Positions 22,784 to 33,134 of a stretch of DNA of 64,000 nt are shown piece by piece. How positions within the stretch are numbered: the first letter of the stretch is position 1; each line of letters opens with the position of its first letter. A program made the position numbers and the translations under genes. Below the pieces are notes generated by a model. The model ran no database searches. It was given only the letters and a program-made list of their open reading frames with translations, and was not told the DNA's origin. The stretch comes from Brachionus manjavacas. Taxonomy: Eukaryota > Rotifera > Eurotatoria > Ploima > Brachionidae. The stretch is taken from NCBI GenBank assembly GCA_019054805.1, contig JAHQIY010000004.1, positions 3,782,001 to 3,846,000 on the forward strand. The letters run 5' to 3'.

Positions 22784-23628
22784 ACATTTCACATTTTATT
22801 AAAACTTTAATATTATTATCTTAAAATTTTTTTTTTGATTCAAAAAATTTTAATTATTTTATTAATTTAATTTTGATACCGCTATTAAATTTTAATTTTT
22901 AAATTTTTTTCGTGGAGTGTTTTACTCTTTTTTGTCTCTTCAAATAAAATTTAATTTTCCAAATTTTTTCTTATTTTTTATTTAAGCCAACTCTTCAGAG
23001 CAATAAATGAAATTTTTCTTTTTTTTCCTAAAGCGAAGAAATTAAAATTTTTTTATTTTTAGCTCGATTTGTCACCAACACAGTCTGCCATTCCACTCGT
23101 CTGATCATGTCCACTATTTCAGACAACCAGTCCGAACCATCCGACTCATCACTTTCTCAATCAACCCGTCCGACCCCTCCGACTCATCATTAAAAAAAAT
23201 ATTTTTAACTTTAATTGTTTTTTAAATAAAGAAAAAAATTAAACATCTTGAGTGAATTCAATGTAAATCGACCGGATTTTTATTTTCTTTTAACTATTTT
23301 TTTATTGGATATAAATAAAATTATAATAATTTATTCAATATTAAATTAAAAAAATGCAATTTTGGATAAATTTTATTATAAGAAAAATGAAAAACATTTT
23401 ATTTGAAAGAAAATTTATTAACAAAACAAAGACAATTTAATTTATTTTATATTTTTTATACGTTCCTTTTTTTGAATAAAAAAATTTGGTTTTTTAACAA
23501 AAATCTTTCATTCCAAATTTCAACCAATCAAAATATATGTAATTTTTAAAAATTCGGACGATTCACTCACTATGAGATATTTTTCAATTTTATTTATTTA
23601 GAAATATACAAAAAAAAATTAAATTTGT
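22784..23628. other. AT-rich spacer with a possible short exon
   Basis: Mostly T/A tracts. A T-rich acceptor (TTTTTATTTTTAG) at 23062 is followed by ORF 23107-23193, a 28-codon serine/proline/threonine-rich frame (MSTISDNQSEPSDSS). The same segment lies at 36616-36746 and, with an extra 40-base unit, at 50168-50337. It may be a non-coding tandem-repeat patch or a short exon. Confidence 0.3.
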
Positions 23629-24945
23629 TTATTTTTTCCTTTTTTTCTTGCGTCGACGCTGTACGCCCACATCTTCTTCCAGTCTGACACATGTTTTAAG
23701 ATTCATTCTTTCATAAAAATATCTTGAAAATAAAATTAATTTTTTAATTAATAAAGATTTAAAATAGATGTTACCTTTTATTTTTAATATTGAATTTGGA
23801 AATTCGATTTTTAATTTGTCCAGGCCTAGATTTTTTGATCTTTCCGGAATCTCACATTCGATATATTTTATTAAAAGGTTTTTAAAATATAACCTGTGCT
23901 TATTATCCCTTAAAAAATATAAATTTAGGAATGATTTTTTAATTTTTTTTTTAAATTACTTTAAGTGATTCATCTTCAGCAAATATGTCGTCATCACTTT
24001 TATTTGATGATTCAACACTTTCTGTGCGCTGGCTCACTTTTTCAAGAGATTCTTCCGGTGCTCTTTTCTGTAGAATTTCAGAACACTTAAATTAAAAAAT
24101 TAATGGATAAAATTATATATCTTTTTAACTTACATTTATGACTTTAGGATTATGCTCTAATGAGTCAAGTTTTTTACTCTTTTCACTCATTGTCTGCTGC
24201 ATTTTTTCCATTTGATGAATTAACTTATTAAATTTATCATAAAATTTTTAATTTAAATTAAAAAATCAGAAATTACTTTTTGCTGATTAGCAAGAAAGTC
24301 ACCAGCGATCCTATTTATTAGATCGTGGGAATTTTTCCTGCTATTTTTGCTTGACCACTCCTGATTATCAGCAAAAGATTATCAAATGATTTTGATAATG
24401 TCAGCTTTCTTTTTCTTTTCCTGGTTTGATCCGATGGTCCAGCCTGAATTTCTGTCTCTGAACCTTGGGCAGAATTTTCAACCACAATTAGTTCCGATTG
24501 CTCCACAACAGCAGGTGCTTGTATGCTTGGGTCGGAATTGACCTGGTGCCCGGTTCGAAATTCATCGGCCTCCATTAACACAATTCCTGGCTTTTTGCTT
24601 TGTACGATTTTATTTAAAAGCTCAGCCAGAACTTCGAATTTTTTTTTCCGGCTGTATAAAAAAACCGAAACCATGCCATTGATTTCAAACTTTTTTTAAA
24701 AATTAAATTAAATAAATTAGCATTAATAAAATTAATAAAATACTTACTTCTTCAAATTTCTAAAATCCTTACAGTCTTCTATTGGAATATTACAAACTGC
24801 TCCAAGATAATTTGTAATACTACTTGGAGCTTTTTCTATATTTGCCTGATTTTTATTTGCGTACTTGAATGCAATTTTTGGTTTCATGTTTCTTTGGTGG
24901 CATTGTTGATACTGTCGGTATTTCGATTTTGGATAATTTTTTAAT
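23629..24945 (-). pseudogene. Gene D: coiled-coil, basic-tailed protein, unknown family (B1)
   Basis: Minus-strand exons with canonical short introns are 24748-24945, 24277-24689, 24134-24223, 23960-24085, 23775-23908 and 23629-23722. Introns are 49-58 bases. Order along the protein: CHQRNMKPKIAFKYANKNQ, a conserved-looking segment YLGAVCNIPIEDC, FEVLAELLNKIVQ, a linker with basic KRKRKL, a short coiled coil (HQMEKMQQTMSEKSKKLDSL), an acidic Ser-rich part, and a basic C-terminus RRRKKKRKK. In this copy the A run at about 24645-24655 is two bases longer than in B3 and shifts the frame. Two more slips, near 24333 and at the 23908/23960 exon join, are common to all copies. The basic ends suggest a nuclear protein, but the function is unknown. 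Confidence 0.5.
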
Positions 24946-24965
24946 CTAAATTTAGATTATAAAAA

Positions 24966-25413
24966 ATGAACTTTTGTAAAGAAACAATGAAGAAAATATC
25001 AGATTTAATAAGAAAGTTAAGTCTGAAGAGGCTAAAAGCAACGGGAATTCGTGAAAATGCACTCAAATTGTATCCTGAAGAAATTGTTCCAAAACTTACT
25101 GTAATTAAAAAATTGAAATTTTAATATTTAATATTATAAATTTTAAAGGCAATCAGAGCAAGACAATTTCGTCTAAAACAAAAAAAATCGCCTTAATTTA
25201 GGATATTTTGTTCGGAGACATGGAGTTTCTCAAAAATTGACTCCTGTGATTAGTGAATTTATCCGAGTAATTCTTAGTTAATAAATTTATTAAAATATTT
25301 AATTTCTATTAAAGAACCAAATAAAAACTTCGAATGGGTTTAAAAGTGCACGAGAAATTTCTCTTGAAGTCCGAAGAGTTTTTTCTGTACTTTTAAGCAT
25401 ATCAACCATTTGA
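24966..25413 (+). pseudogene. Gene E: small two-intron gene, frame broken in this copy (B1)
   Basis: Exons are 24966-25100, 25149-25265 and 25315-25413, with introns of 48 and 49 bases. An A run in exon 2 (near 25181) has 8 bases against 10 in copy B2, so the frame breaks. The donor of intron 2 is GTAATT here and GTAAGT in B2. Two substitutions in exons also distinguish the copies (GGG/GGC near 25050). Confidence 0.5.
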
Positions 25414-25562
25414 TTTTACAAACAAAAACCAAATTTTTGTCTTTTGGCATTGAAACAAAATGAGAAGAGACCTCAAAAAAAGACGATACATATTTTTAAT
25501 GTATTTTCACCTTTTAAGAATTTTTATCAATATTTTCTTTTTTAATAATTAAAATAATCTAC

Positions 25563-26262
25563 CTATGAAAAATTTTTTTTTGAAATGTATTTTTTTGCCA
25601 TTTCTATCATTTGATCCACAGAAAACTCATCTTCCGAATTATTTGTTAGTTCTAAATAATTTTCACGGTTTACCGATTTAGGTTTGATCTTTTTTACATG
25701 AAAATGTTGACTGAAATCAGGAACAAATGGATCGACTGTTACGCCGTTCTTTTATGAGCATCTACTGATTCAGATTCATTTGAATCAGAATCTGTTGATT
25801 AAATTATTGTCTTTTTTGACAAAATCGATCGAAATTGATAAGTTGCTATATCTTTCTCGACATTTTGTGTTAATTTTTTAGATGTACATGGGAGATCAAT
25901 AAAAGAAGAAAGTGGCCTAACTCGTTTGAATTTTTTCCCTGTCTAAGTGAAAACTGGGTTTCAGTTTGAGATTCAGTCTGGATTTCAGACTGAGACTCAT
26001 CTGGTAAAATTTCTGATGACTGAATAAACTCAAAAATAATTTGTTTGTAGTAGGTGAAAAAACAGTCAATTACTTCACCGATTTCAAACTAAAAAATAAA
26101 ATAAACTTAAAATTAAAAAAAAAAAAACATTAATTAGTGTACTTCATTTATCACTTTATTGTCCTTTTTTTTATTTGATTGAATATAAGGAATACATTCT
26201 ACTTTAAATATTATTTTCAGAATGTTTTTCTTTTTTTGAATTTTTGCTCTCACATATAAAAG
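25563..26262 (-). pseudogene. Gene F: gene next to the right transposon end (B1)
   Basis: The upstream exon (about 26262-26143) encodes NILKIIFKVECIPYIQSN. A 54-base intron (26089-26142) follows. The next exon (26088-25563) encodes FEIGEVIDCFFTYYKQIIFE, then SQSEIQTESQTETQ, VRPLSSFIDLPCTSKK, KSVNRENYLELTNNSEDE, and ends KKYISKKNFS. There are two frame slips (near 25935 and 25745) and one in-frame stop. The layout of a cysteine-isoleucine-proline segment, an intron, and then a FE-initiated hydrophobic segment resembles the same region of gene D, hinting at a shared origin. Function unknown. Confidence 0.45.
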
Positions 26263-26390
26263 ATTTATAATATTTTTAAAAAACTTTTCAAACAAATTTT
26301 TGCGTGATTGAATGTTAGTTTAGTGTTTCACTCTAAAAATTTGGGTGATTGAGTGTGAGTGAGAGTGTTTCACGCAAAAAATTTGCGGGA
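26262..26390 (-). repeat. Right inverted end of the composite transposon (B1)
   Basis: Read on the minus strand it gives AAATTTTTTGCGTGAAACAC, then ACACTCAATCAC, then a second partly duplicated CATTCAATCACGC block, and ends ATTATAAATC. It is therefore a longer version of the left end with an internal tandem repeat. Confidence 0.7.
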
Positions 26391-26403
26391 TGAATGAGTA
26401 CAC

Positions 26404-26750
26404 AAGTTACAAGAAGGATTTTTACTTTATAATATTCTCATTGTCTAAACCTCACATCCACTGTAAAAAAAATTAAAAAAGTACCGTTTTGGAAAAATAA
26501 TTGTACAATCGTGAAACTAATCTCCAGTTTATCTTCATTAATAAATTTATATTTAATAGGCTTTTTTTACTTATAATATTTTTATAAGTATAGCAAAGTA
26601 TGTTAAATCCAAAAATTTACCTCTACATTAATTCTTTTAAATAATAAATGTTTATATAATAATTTGATATTCATCACATTTGATCATCATCAAAAAATGA
26701 ACATTTACTTCAAGTATCCAAAAATTGATCTTTATTGATTTAGAATATAT
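26404..26750. other. AT-rich spacer between two transposons
   Basis: No coding signal. It separates the right end of the composite element from the left inverted repeat of the zinc-finger/AT-hook element. Equivalent stretches lie at 39958-40304 and 53548-53892. Confidence 0.5.
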
Positions 26751-27074
26751 TTTCAAAAAGGGATGTATTTTTTTGATCTACATAAATGATTAATTGAATA
26801 ATATAAAATAAAAAAAAAATCATTTAAAATAATTTTTTGGAAATTATAAAAAATATTTGATTTCTATAATTAATAAACGATATACATATCTAATTAAACT
26901 GAGATTCACTCATTTTTGGTTATTTAAATAAATCTTTTAGTCATCAATATTAATTAAATTATTTTTTAAAATTAATTTATTGATTGATTAAACCAATTAA
27001 CCAAAAAAATGTATTTAAAAAATGCTCTGCTTTGGAGAATTTAATTAATATTGATTCAAACAAAAAAAATAACT

Positions 27075-27542
27075 ATGGAATTGTCAGACGAATTCGAGCA
27101 ATTGAGCACATATTCTTCAGCTACTGAAGAAGAAAATCAACAAGATGTAATTAAAAATCCAAAAAAAAGGGTACAAAAAGCCTGGATTAAAATAATGGAG
27201 TTTGACAATAGACAATTGGCTTTACATTGGATTCAACAACAAAAAATCTGGTCATATTTAAGAGATTATGATACAGATAAAGGACGTAAAGATGTTTAAC
27301 GTTGCAATCTTGTCAAAAGACGTGGGCCACAATGTCAAGCGGAAATATGTTTACTTTACAACAGTCACAACGTTAAGTTAACGCTTTTTAATAATAGTAA
27401 TCAGCACACACATGATCAAATATTAGAACAGCAGACAAAAACTGGAATAAACGAAGCTACAAAACACTATATACAAACCTGTTTAGATCAAAAAGTCATG
27501 TTACTAAAAGCCATAATAGCATATAATCGGTATATCAGCTAG
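27075..27542 (+). pseudogene. WRKY-GCM1-type zinc-finger frame (B1)
   Basis: MELSDEFEQLSTYSSATEEE is followed by AWIKIMEFDNRQLALHWI, then WSYLRDYDTDKGRKDV, one in-frame TAA at 27297, and RCNLVKRRGPQC...HTHD. The finger pattern is aromatic, C-x8-C, then H-x-H, as in MULE-associated fingers that bind the element's ends. The TAA probably replaced a tyrosine codon. The frame ends at TAG 27540. Confidence 0.6.
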
Positions 27543-27543
27543 A

Positions 27544-27864
27544 TTGAATTTGGTAAAAATACCGATAGAAGCTAAAAATGTCCCTATAGGCGAGAAGCGA
27601 AAACGTGGTAGACCTACTAAAGCCAAAAGAGCACTTGAATTTCAAGATGGTGAAAAAGTAATAGATGATGAATCGAGTGAAGATGAAGTTGATATAATCC
27701 AAGAACCACCAACTAAGAGAACTGTTTGTAATCAAATAGATAAAACTTCATCAACAATTCAAGTAGAACCATCTACTTCTGGTAACGCACAAGAGTCTTC
27801 AGCCACTCAGCCAATTGTTAAAAAAAGACCAGGTAGACCAAAAGGTCCGAAAAATAAAAAATAA
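27544..27864 (+). pseudogene. AT-hook tail frame (B1)
   Basis: It contains two AT-hook cores, KRKRGRPTKAKRA and KKRPGRPKGPKNKK, around an acidic stretch (DDESSEDEVDII). It has no ATG at its start and lies in the +1 frame of the zinc-finger segment. It is therefore most likely the C-terminus of one gene whose middle was deleted near 27543. Confidence 0.6.
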
Positions 27865-28176
27865 TTAATTTTTCTGTTATTTTTTTCTATATTAATTTCA
27901 ATAAATAAAAATTTTATTTTTTTAACCAATCTTTTAATTTATTTAATAGTATACAATGAAATTTTTTAAGATATAAAAACATTATTTTCGGTTTTCATAA
28001 ATATTTTTTATGTTAATAAAAAAATGTATTAATCGAAAAAATTTTTATGTAGATCAAAAAAATATTCCCTTTTCAAAAATAAATAAAAAAACAACATTAA
28101 CCAAAAATAAAAAATTCAAATCACTTGGACAATAATTTTAAATGATCAAAAAAACATTGCTAGCTTAAGGCTCTAC

Positions 28177-29234
28177 TCAATTCCGACAAAATCTACATTT
28201 GATTAACTTATAAATTTTCTGTGAAAAAATAAATAATTTCTTTTTATGTCTTTGTCTAAATAAAGGCACATTAAATGAAAAAATTAAGAAGTTGACTGAA
28301 TAATTCAATAATGAAAAAATTTCAAACACATTAAGCAAAGCTTTATAAAGATATTTCTTATTCTCATTGTCATTAGGTTTTGTATAAATAACATATAATA
28401 AAAAATTTTCAACACGTTTTGATTCTTTTTCAAGTTGAAAATGGAGCAAAATCCAGCAAATTGAGTAAGGTAAATTCAAAATCACAAACCATTTCGACAA
28501 AACTACAATGAGAACGGTTGCTTTCAAAGATCGTATTTTTTTTCCTCTTTTAGATGACTGTAGAAAATTTTTACTTAAAATCTTGGAGTTCTTTGAAATT
28601 TTTTTAAAATCGTTGCACCTGTAATTCTGTTCAGCACTATTCCCGGAAGTTGTTGTAATTTTTTTTGAATTTTTACCTAAATAAAATTTTATTTTCAGAT
28701 AAAGACAAATTGTTATTCCAGATATAATCACAGTCGGAAGAAAAAGTGATATAACTGTAGATGTAACATAAGCTAAAGATTGATACTGAATGAATCTGCG
28801 ACTTATAGTACAAAAAATTTTATTAGTCTTCAGATGATTTTCTATTTCATTGAAAATAAGATTATTTGAATGCAGTAAAATTGCCATTAGAAATATAAAA
28901 AAAATTAAAATTTTGTTAAATTTCAAATTTGACCATTTTGAGCGGACCATTGGAAAAAAAAGTGAAACAGTTCGCTGTATTGAGACAAGAATAAGACAAT
29001 ATATAGACATGGTGCGATTTATATTCCTCAAAAACGGGATCAATTTACAAAATATTCTTGACTGATCGACAAAATTAAAAAAAAATATTTTGGAATCGGT
29101 TAAATTTGTCCATGTTAGAAAAGTAAAATCAGTATAATGAAATATTAAGACCATTAAATCATTCGCTGAAATAATTAAAAAATACATACGCAGTATTTTA
29201 ATTGCTTTTTTTGAGAAGCAACTACTTAAAAAAA
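28177..29234 (-). pseudogene. Class A GPCR, cut at the 5' end by the B1/B2 junction
   Basis: Codons from the end of helix 1 to the stop are present and open, including the third intracellular loop segment that is frameshifted in the full-length copy. Upstream of 29234 the frame runs straight into antisense LINE sequence and gives a spurious 388-codon fusion frame up to 29343. With no native promoter, start codon or helix 1, it should not make a receptor. Confidence 0.85.
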
Positions 29235-29243
29235 GGCAACTAC
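29235..29243. other. B1/B2 junction with templated filler
   Basis: Receptor sequence GCAACTACTTAAAAAAA is followed by GGCAACTA and then CGTAAGAAGG of the LINE. GCAACTAC of the filler copies the same 8 bases lying 17 bases upstream. This is typical of polymerase-theta end joining or template switching. Confidence 0.85.
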
Positions 29244-29492
29244 GTAAGAAGGTATGGAGACAACCGATCGGCAAAGAAAGTGCCTTTCGGTGATCTCGTT
29301 TGTGGAGAACAGGGGTGTGGCAGACCGAGGTTGGAATGGACAAACTTCTTCGAAAGCGATTTGGAAAGGGCAGGAATCAAGAAAGGCCAGGGGACTGCGA
29401 TGTAAAAAGAAAGGACCGTGTGGCGCGATGCAATCTCGTCCCTAACTTCGACTGCGAAGAAATAGGACCATTATTATTATTATTATTATTAT
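29244..29492 (+). mobile_element. RTE-like LINE 3' fragment at the B1/B2 junction
   Basis: This is the last 249 bases of the LINE, from GTAAGAAGG to the (ATT)n tail. It was brought next to the cut receptor gene by the tandem duplication and is not a fresh insertion, because its 5' end is the duplication breakpoint. Confidence 0.85.
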
Positions 29493-29630
29493 CTTCGTAA
29501 AAGTTTGAATTACAAATATCAGTATTTTTTGGACTATTCATATGTTTAGCTGAAAAATTAGTATTTTAAAAATAAAATATAAAAAAATTTTGAAAGAATA
29601 CTTTTGTAAGCTTATATAGTAAGCTTATAT

Positions 29631-29773
29631 AAAAATGTTGGCTGACCGGTGGCTTGACGAGTCAGTCTTTTTTAAGAAAAATAAATTAAAAAGTTCGAAG
29701 GCTGCCGGTAATACGTCAGGCAGCTTATTTATAGGCGTTCATTGTAGTGCCAAGGCGAAGGCTCCATTTATGG
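29631..29773 (-). repeat. Isolated terminal repeat of the gag-RT-RH retroelement (copy 3)
   Basis: Duplicate of 8563-8705 in the second B unit. Confidence 0.75.
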
Positions 29774-30472
29774 CGTAGGCCCCATTATTTAGTTAAAATA
29801 AAGGGTATATTTATTCTTAACTTTAAAATATATCAATTTGTTTGTGTTTTTTCATACACAGTCACAATCTAGCTCCTCATTTATTTCTTAACAGAATTCC
29901 GAACACATATTTTTTACTATTGGCTTTTTAATGTCAATAGATTTTTAATCTGTGATAAGAATTTGGAATATTATTTGATTCTTCATAAGTCTTCAAAATT
30001 CGACATTTTTAAATTTGAAAATCAATTTTTTAAATATGGTTATAAAGTTTTATTATAAATAAATAGATCATATTTAATTTTTTTGGTGTTCCTAAAATAA
30101 ATTTTGTCTTAAAATTATAATTTTTAAAATTTACGATGAATTGTTTAATTTATTTCAAGAATTTATGCACAAATAGGGTAAAAAAAACAAAATAATTCAG
30201 AAATAAAATTCAATTATTTAAGTAGATTAAATTTTCAAAATTAATTTTTATCAATAAAAATTATATCGTGATTTTTTTTTACTTTTATTTTTTTTTTACT
30301 TTTATAAAAATTACGCGTATTTGTTTTTATACAATTAAAATTTCGCATAATTTTTTTTTCTTAATTTTATTGGAAAAAAATTATACGTTATTTTACAAAT
30401 ATAATAAAATTACTGGTAATGCACTCAACTAAACAAAATTACGCGAAATCCATGTCGTAATTTCCTACCCGG

Positions 30473-30592
30473 ACAGACATTTTCACTCAAAAAAGCTGTG
30501 AGCTGTGAACAGCAAAAAAAACTCAAATTTTTTGCGTGAAACACACAACTGACACTCAATCACGCAAAAATTTGCGTGAAAAAATTATAAAT
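30473..30592 (+). repeat. Left inverted end of the composite transposon (B2)
   Basis: Duplicate of the GCGTGA-rich end. It pairs with 39818-39944. Confidence 0.7.
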
Positions 30593-30855
30593 CTTTTCGT
30601 TAGAAAAGGTGAGACACTTTATAATTTAATTAAAAAATTTATTCAAATATAATAAATATATTTTTTTTTCATTTAATAGTAAAAAAATAACAAAATCTAT
30701 CAAATATTTATATCTTATTTAAACGATTTTAATAAATCGTCTTTCTAATAATTTTAAAATTCATTAATATAATTTTTTATACTGATAAGCCTGATGGCTA
30801 TAGAGTTAAAAAATTTTTAAGATAAAATGTTTTTATTATTTTATTTTTAATTTAA

Positions 30856-31545
30856 TCATAAATCACCTAAAATCTTCATGTTAGCCTTTAGCATGCTTCT
30901 AGTTATAATTAATTCATCCTTCATGTTTCCACTATTTTTTGCATATTATTCCGCATATACTGCAAAATCTTTCAATAAATGCACTTGAAACATGAATGTT
31001 TAATAGTACTAGAGCCAATCTTGCTAGTGTTGGCATTTCATCCATATATTGATTCCAAAAAGCCATGTTTGTAATTTTTACTAAAATCTCAGTTCGGTTT
31101 AGAATGTCTGCCAATTTTAAAATTTCCCTATCAAGTTCAACTTCGATCTTATAAATTTCAGGTTCAATATTTTTTTTAATTGCACCATCTCTCATTAACT
31201 CATCAAAGAACATTGCTTCATTGTCTGTCTGTTGAATTGTGGGTTGAGGCGATTGTGTCCTTGTCATTATCAGTATCATCAAAGAAAAACCTTAAGTAAA
31301 CCAATTTCAGAGAGTGAAGGCCTTTTCTTACCAGATTCGGACAAAATTCTTCTTCAATCCAACTTTTAACTATAGCCAAGTTAAGAACAGTAGCTGCCTA
31401 CATAAAAATAGAATTTTAAAAATTAAATATTTCTTAACATTTAGAAGTAATTATCAACCTGATGTATTCCTGATTCCAACTCGTATTTAAATTTTTCTTT
31501 AAAGCAGACAACTAAAAGAATAGCCAATCTATCAAAATCGAGTCC
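30856..31545 (-). pseudogene. hAT transposase C-terminal fragment (B2)
   Basis: Duplicate of 9782-10472. Here the last exon reads open from near 31282 to near 30932 through MMILIMTRTQSPQPTIQQ, and a shorter homopolymer near 30937 then breaks the final segment. A 5-base insertion (ACAAA near 31342), shared with copy B3, alters the preceding exon. Confidence 0.75.
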
Positions 31546-31711
31546 ATATTAAATTAGCATAGTTTAAAATAAGACATTTAAAAAAGCATCTTCATTTTAG
31601 CAATGAAAATAGCAAATTTATGTTTATTAAAATAGAATATTCAAAATCGCATTGTCATTAGAGAATATTTAAAAAAGCGTCAAATTAAAAATTAACACTT
31701 TTAGAATAAAA

Positions 31712-33121
31712 ATGGAAAAAATTATTGATTTGCTAGATAATATGTCGATTAAATCCGACACAATTCCACCGGATGAAATTAAGGCTGACATCACACAATC
31801 ACAAAAAAAAACATCCAAAATTGCACCATTTAGGTTTTTATTTCAGAAGTTCTTTTACTAACAAAGTAAATGGAAAAATCTCTTGGCGATGTGTAACTCC
31901 AAATTGTAAAGCTTCTGGATATACGAATAGTGATAAAATTGGTATACAATGTGAATTTTATATAGTTAATGATAAAAATTTGGACACATCTGATATTACA
32001 AAATTTGAACTTCTTGAAAGAAGAAGACTTATTAAAGAAAGAGCGGCTAATTCAAATGATAAAGCACGTAAAATAGTCAGTCTCTTAGAATTACCATTGG
32101 ATGATTAGGTTCGAGTTCATTTACCCACGTTTAGCGCTGATCGCCAAGTTATTCAACGAGAACAAAAAGCAAATAAACCACAATACCCGAAAGAGCCTGA
32201 GACTTTAAGTGCTATTGATGTACCTGACTGGCTAACTAAATCATTAAAAGGTGAATCATTTATGTATTACGATTCCGGTTCAGCTGATCAAGAGCGTTTT
32301 TTTATTTTTTGTACGATGGCTAGCCTAAAACTAATTGAAAATCGTGACATTAATAGCTCCCAAAAATTTTACTCAAGTTGATACGATTCATGTTGTAATC
32401 GACAAACAGTCTTTTCCAGTTGTCTATGCGTTTCTAACCAAAAAACTCAAGTAATTTATACAAAAATGTTAAAAAATTCGAGAAGGTATAAATATTGGTC
32501 CAAAATCCATAACTTCTGATTTTGAAAAATCTTTTAAATGCAGTTGAGTCTGTATTTAGTGACTCGATCGTATATGGTTGTTTTTTTCATTTTCGCCAGT
32601 CTATGTGACGACGAATTCAAGAACTTGGTCTTAGTATAGAGTATAGAAAAAATAAGACTATGTATAAAATGTTAAATTTGCCGCAATGTTTAGTTTATTT
32701 ACCGGCCAAAGATGTTGTATCAGATTTTAATGAGTTGAAATCATCATTAAATTTTGACGATCAACGTGTCAAGGATTTTTATGAATACTTTGGTGATAAC
32801 TATGTTGTTAAGTACGAAATAAGACGAGCAAGATATAACAAGAAAATAGAAAAAAACAAAGATCCTAGGTTCCCTGTTAAGCTATGGAATATCAATAGTC
32901 GTCTTCTTGAAGAAATTCCAAGGACTAATAATATTTGTGAGTCTTGGCATCATTCTTTTTCTGGCTTACTTAACAGCCATCCTTTGATATATGAGTTGAT
33001 TGATGTATTACGTAGTGAGCAAAACAAAATGGAAACTAACTTATTAAAGTTGTCAACGGGTATAAAAAAATCGACTAAGCCTATTAACGATTCAATAATC
33101 AATATTTTATTTGACTATTAA
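31712..33121 (+). pseudogene. FLYWCH zinc-finger / MULE transposase gene (B2)
   Basis: Duplicate of 18184-19597 with the same missing first catalytic acid. It has additional short A-run and T-run differences (near 31803, 32440, 32475 and 32535) that shift the frame. The C-terminal 153 codons are open. Confidence 0.85.
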
Positions 33122-33134
33122 CTAGATTCAGTTT

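Larger units (their letters stand above)
16949..26390. mobile_element. Composite inverted-repeat transposon with nested insertions (B1)
   Basis: A 9.4-kb block lies between matching GCGTGA-rich inverted ends. Just inside the left end is the C-terminal part of an hAT transposase pointing leftward. Just inside the right end is gene F, also leftward. Between them lie a rightward FLYWCH/MULE transposase gene, a nested gag-RT-RH retroelement, and genes C, D and E. The simplest reading is an hAT-type host element. In that case its middle was replaced or invaded by the MULE and retroelement. Which transposase recognises these ends cannot be told from the sequence. The left-hand part of the same element also stands alone in unit A copy 1 from 9401 to 11280. 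Confidence 0.55.
26751..28079 (+). mobile_element. MULE-like deletion derivative with zinc finger and AT-hooks (B1)
   Basis: The core inverted repeats pair 26751-26788 with 28041-28079: AAAAGGG followed by TATTTTTTTGATCTACAT. Weaker similarity extends about 60 bases further out on both sides (GATCAT near 26682 and 28141). Inside is a WRKY-GCM1/FLYWCH-type zinc finger frame and then an AT-hook frame, with no transposase catalytic core between. Mutator-like elements often have such an N-terminal finger and long inverted repeats, so this looks like an internally deleted, non-autonomous member. Confidence 0.6.
15721..29243. repeat. Tandem duplication unit B, copy 1
   Basis: The unit runs from GTAAGAAGGTATGG inside the RTE-like LINE to a cut inside the receptor gene. 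There the sequence returns to the same LINE position through a short filler. Length is 13,523 bases. It differs from copies 2 and 3 by a missing 22-base minisatellite unit and several substitutions that those two share. Confidence 0.93.

Noticed and set aside
23768-23968. 66-codon plus-strand frame (also at 37318-37518)
   Set aside because: It overlaps exons of gene D on the other strand and is low-complexity Phe/Leu/Asn.
28177-29343. A genuine fusion gene of 388 codons
   Set aside because: The N-terminal part is antisense LINE sequence joined at a duplication breakpoint. I treat it as a by-product, not a gene.
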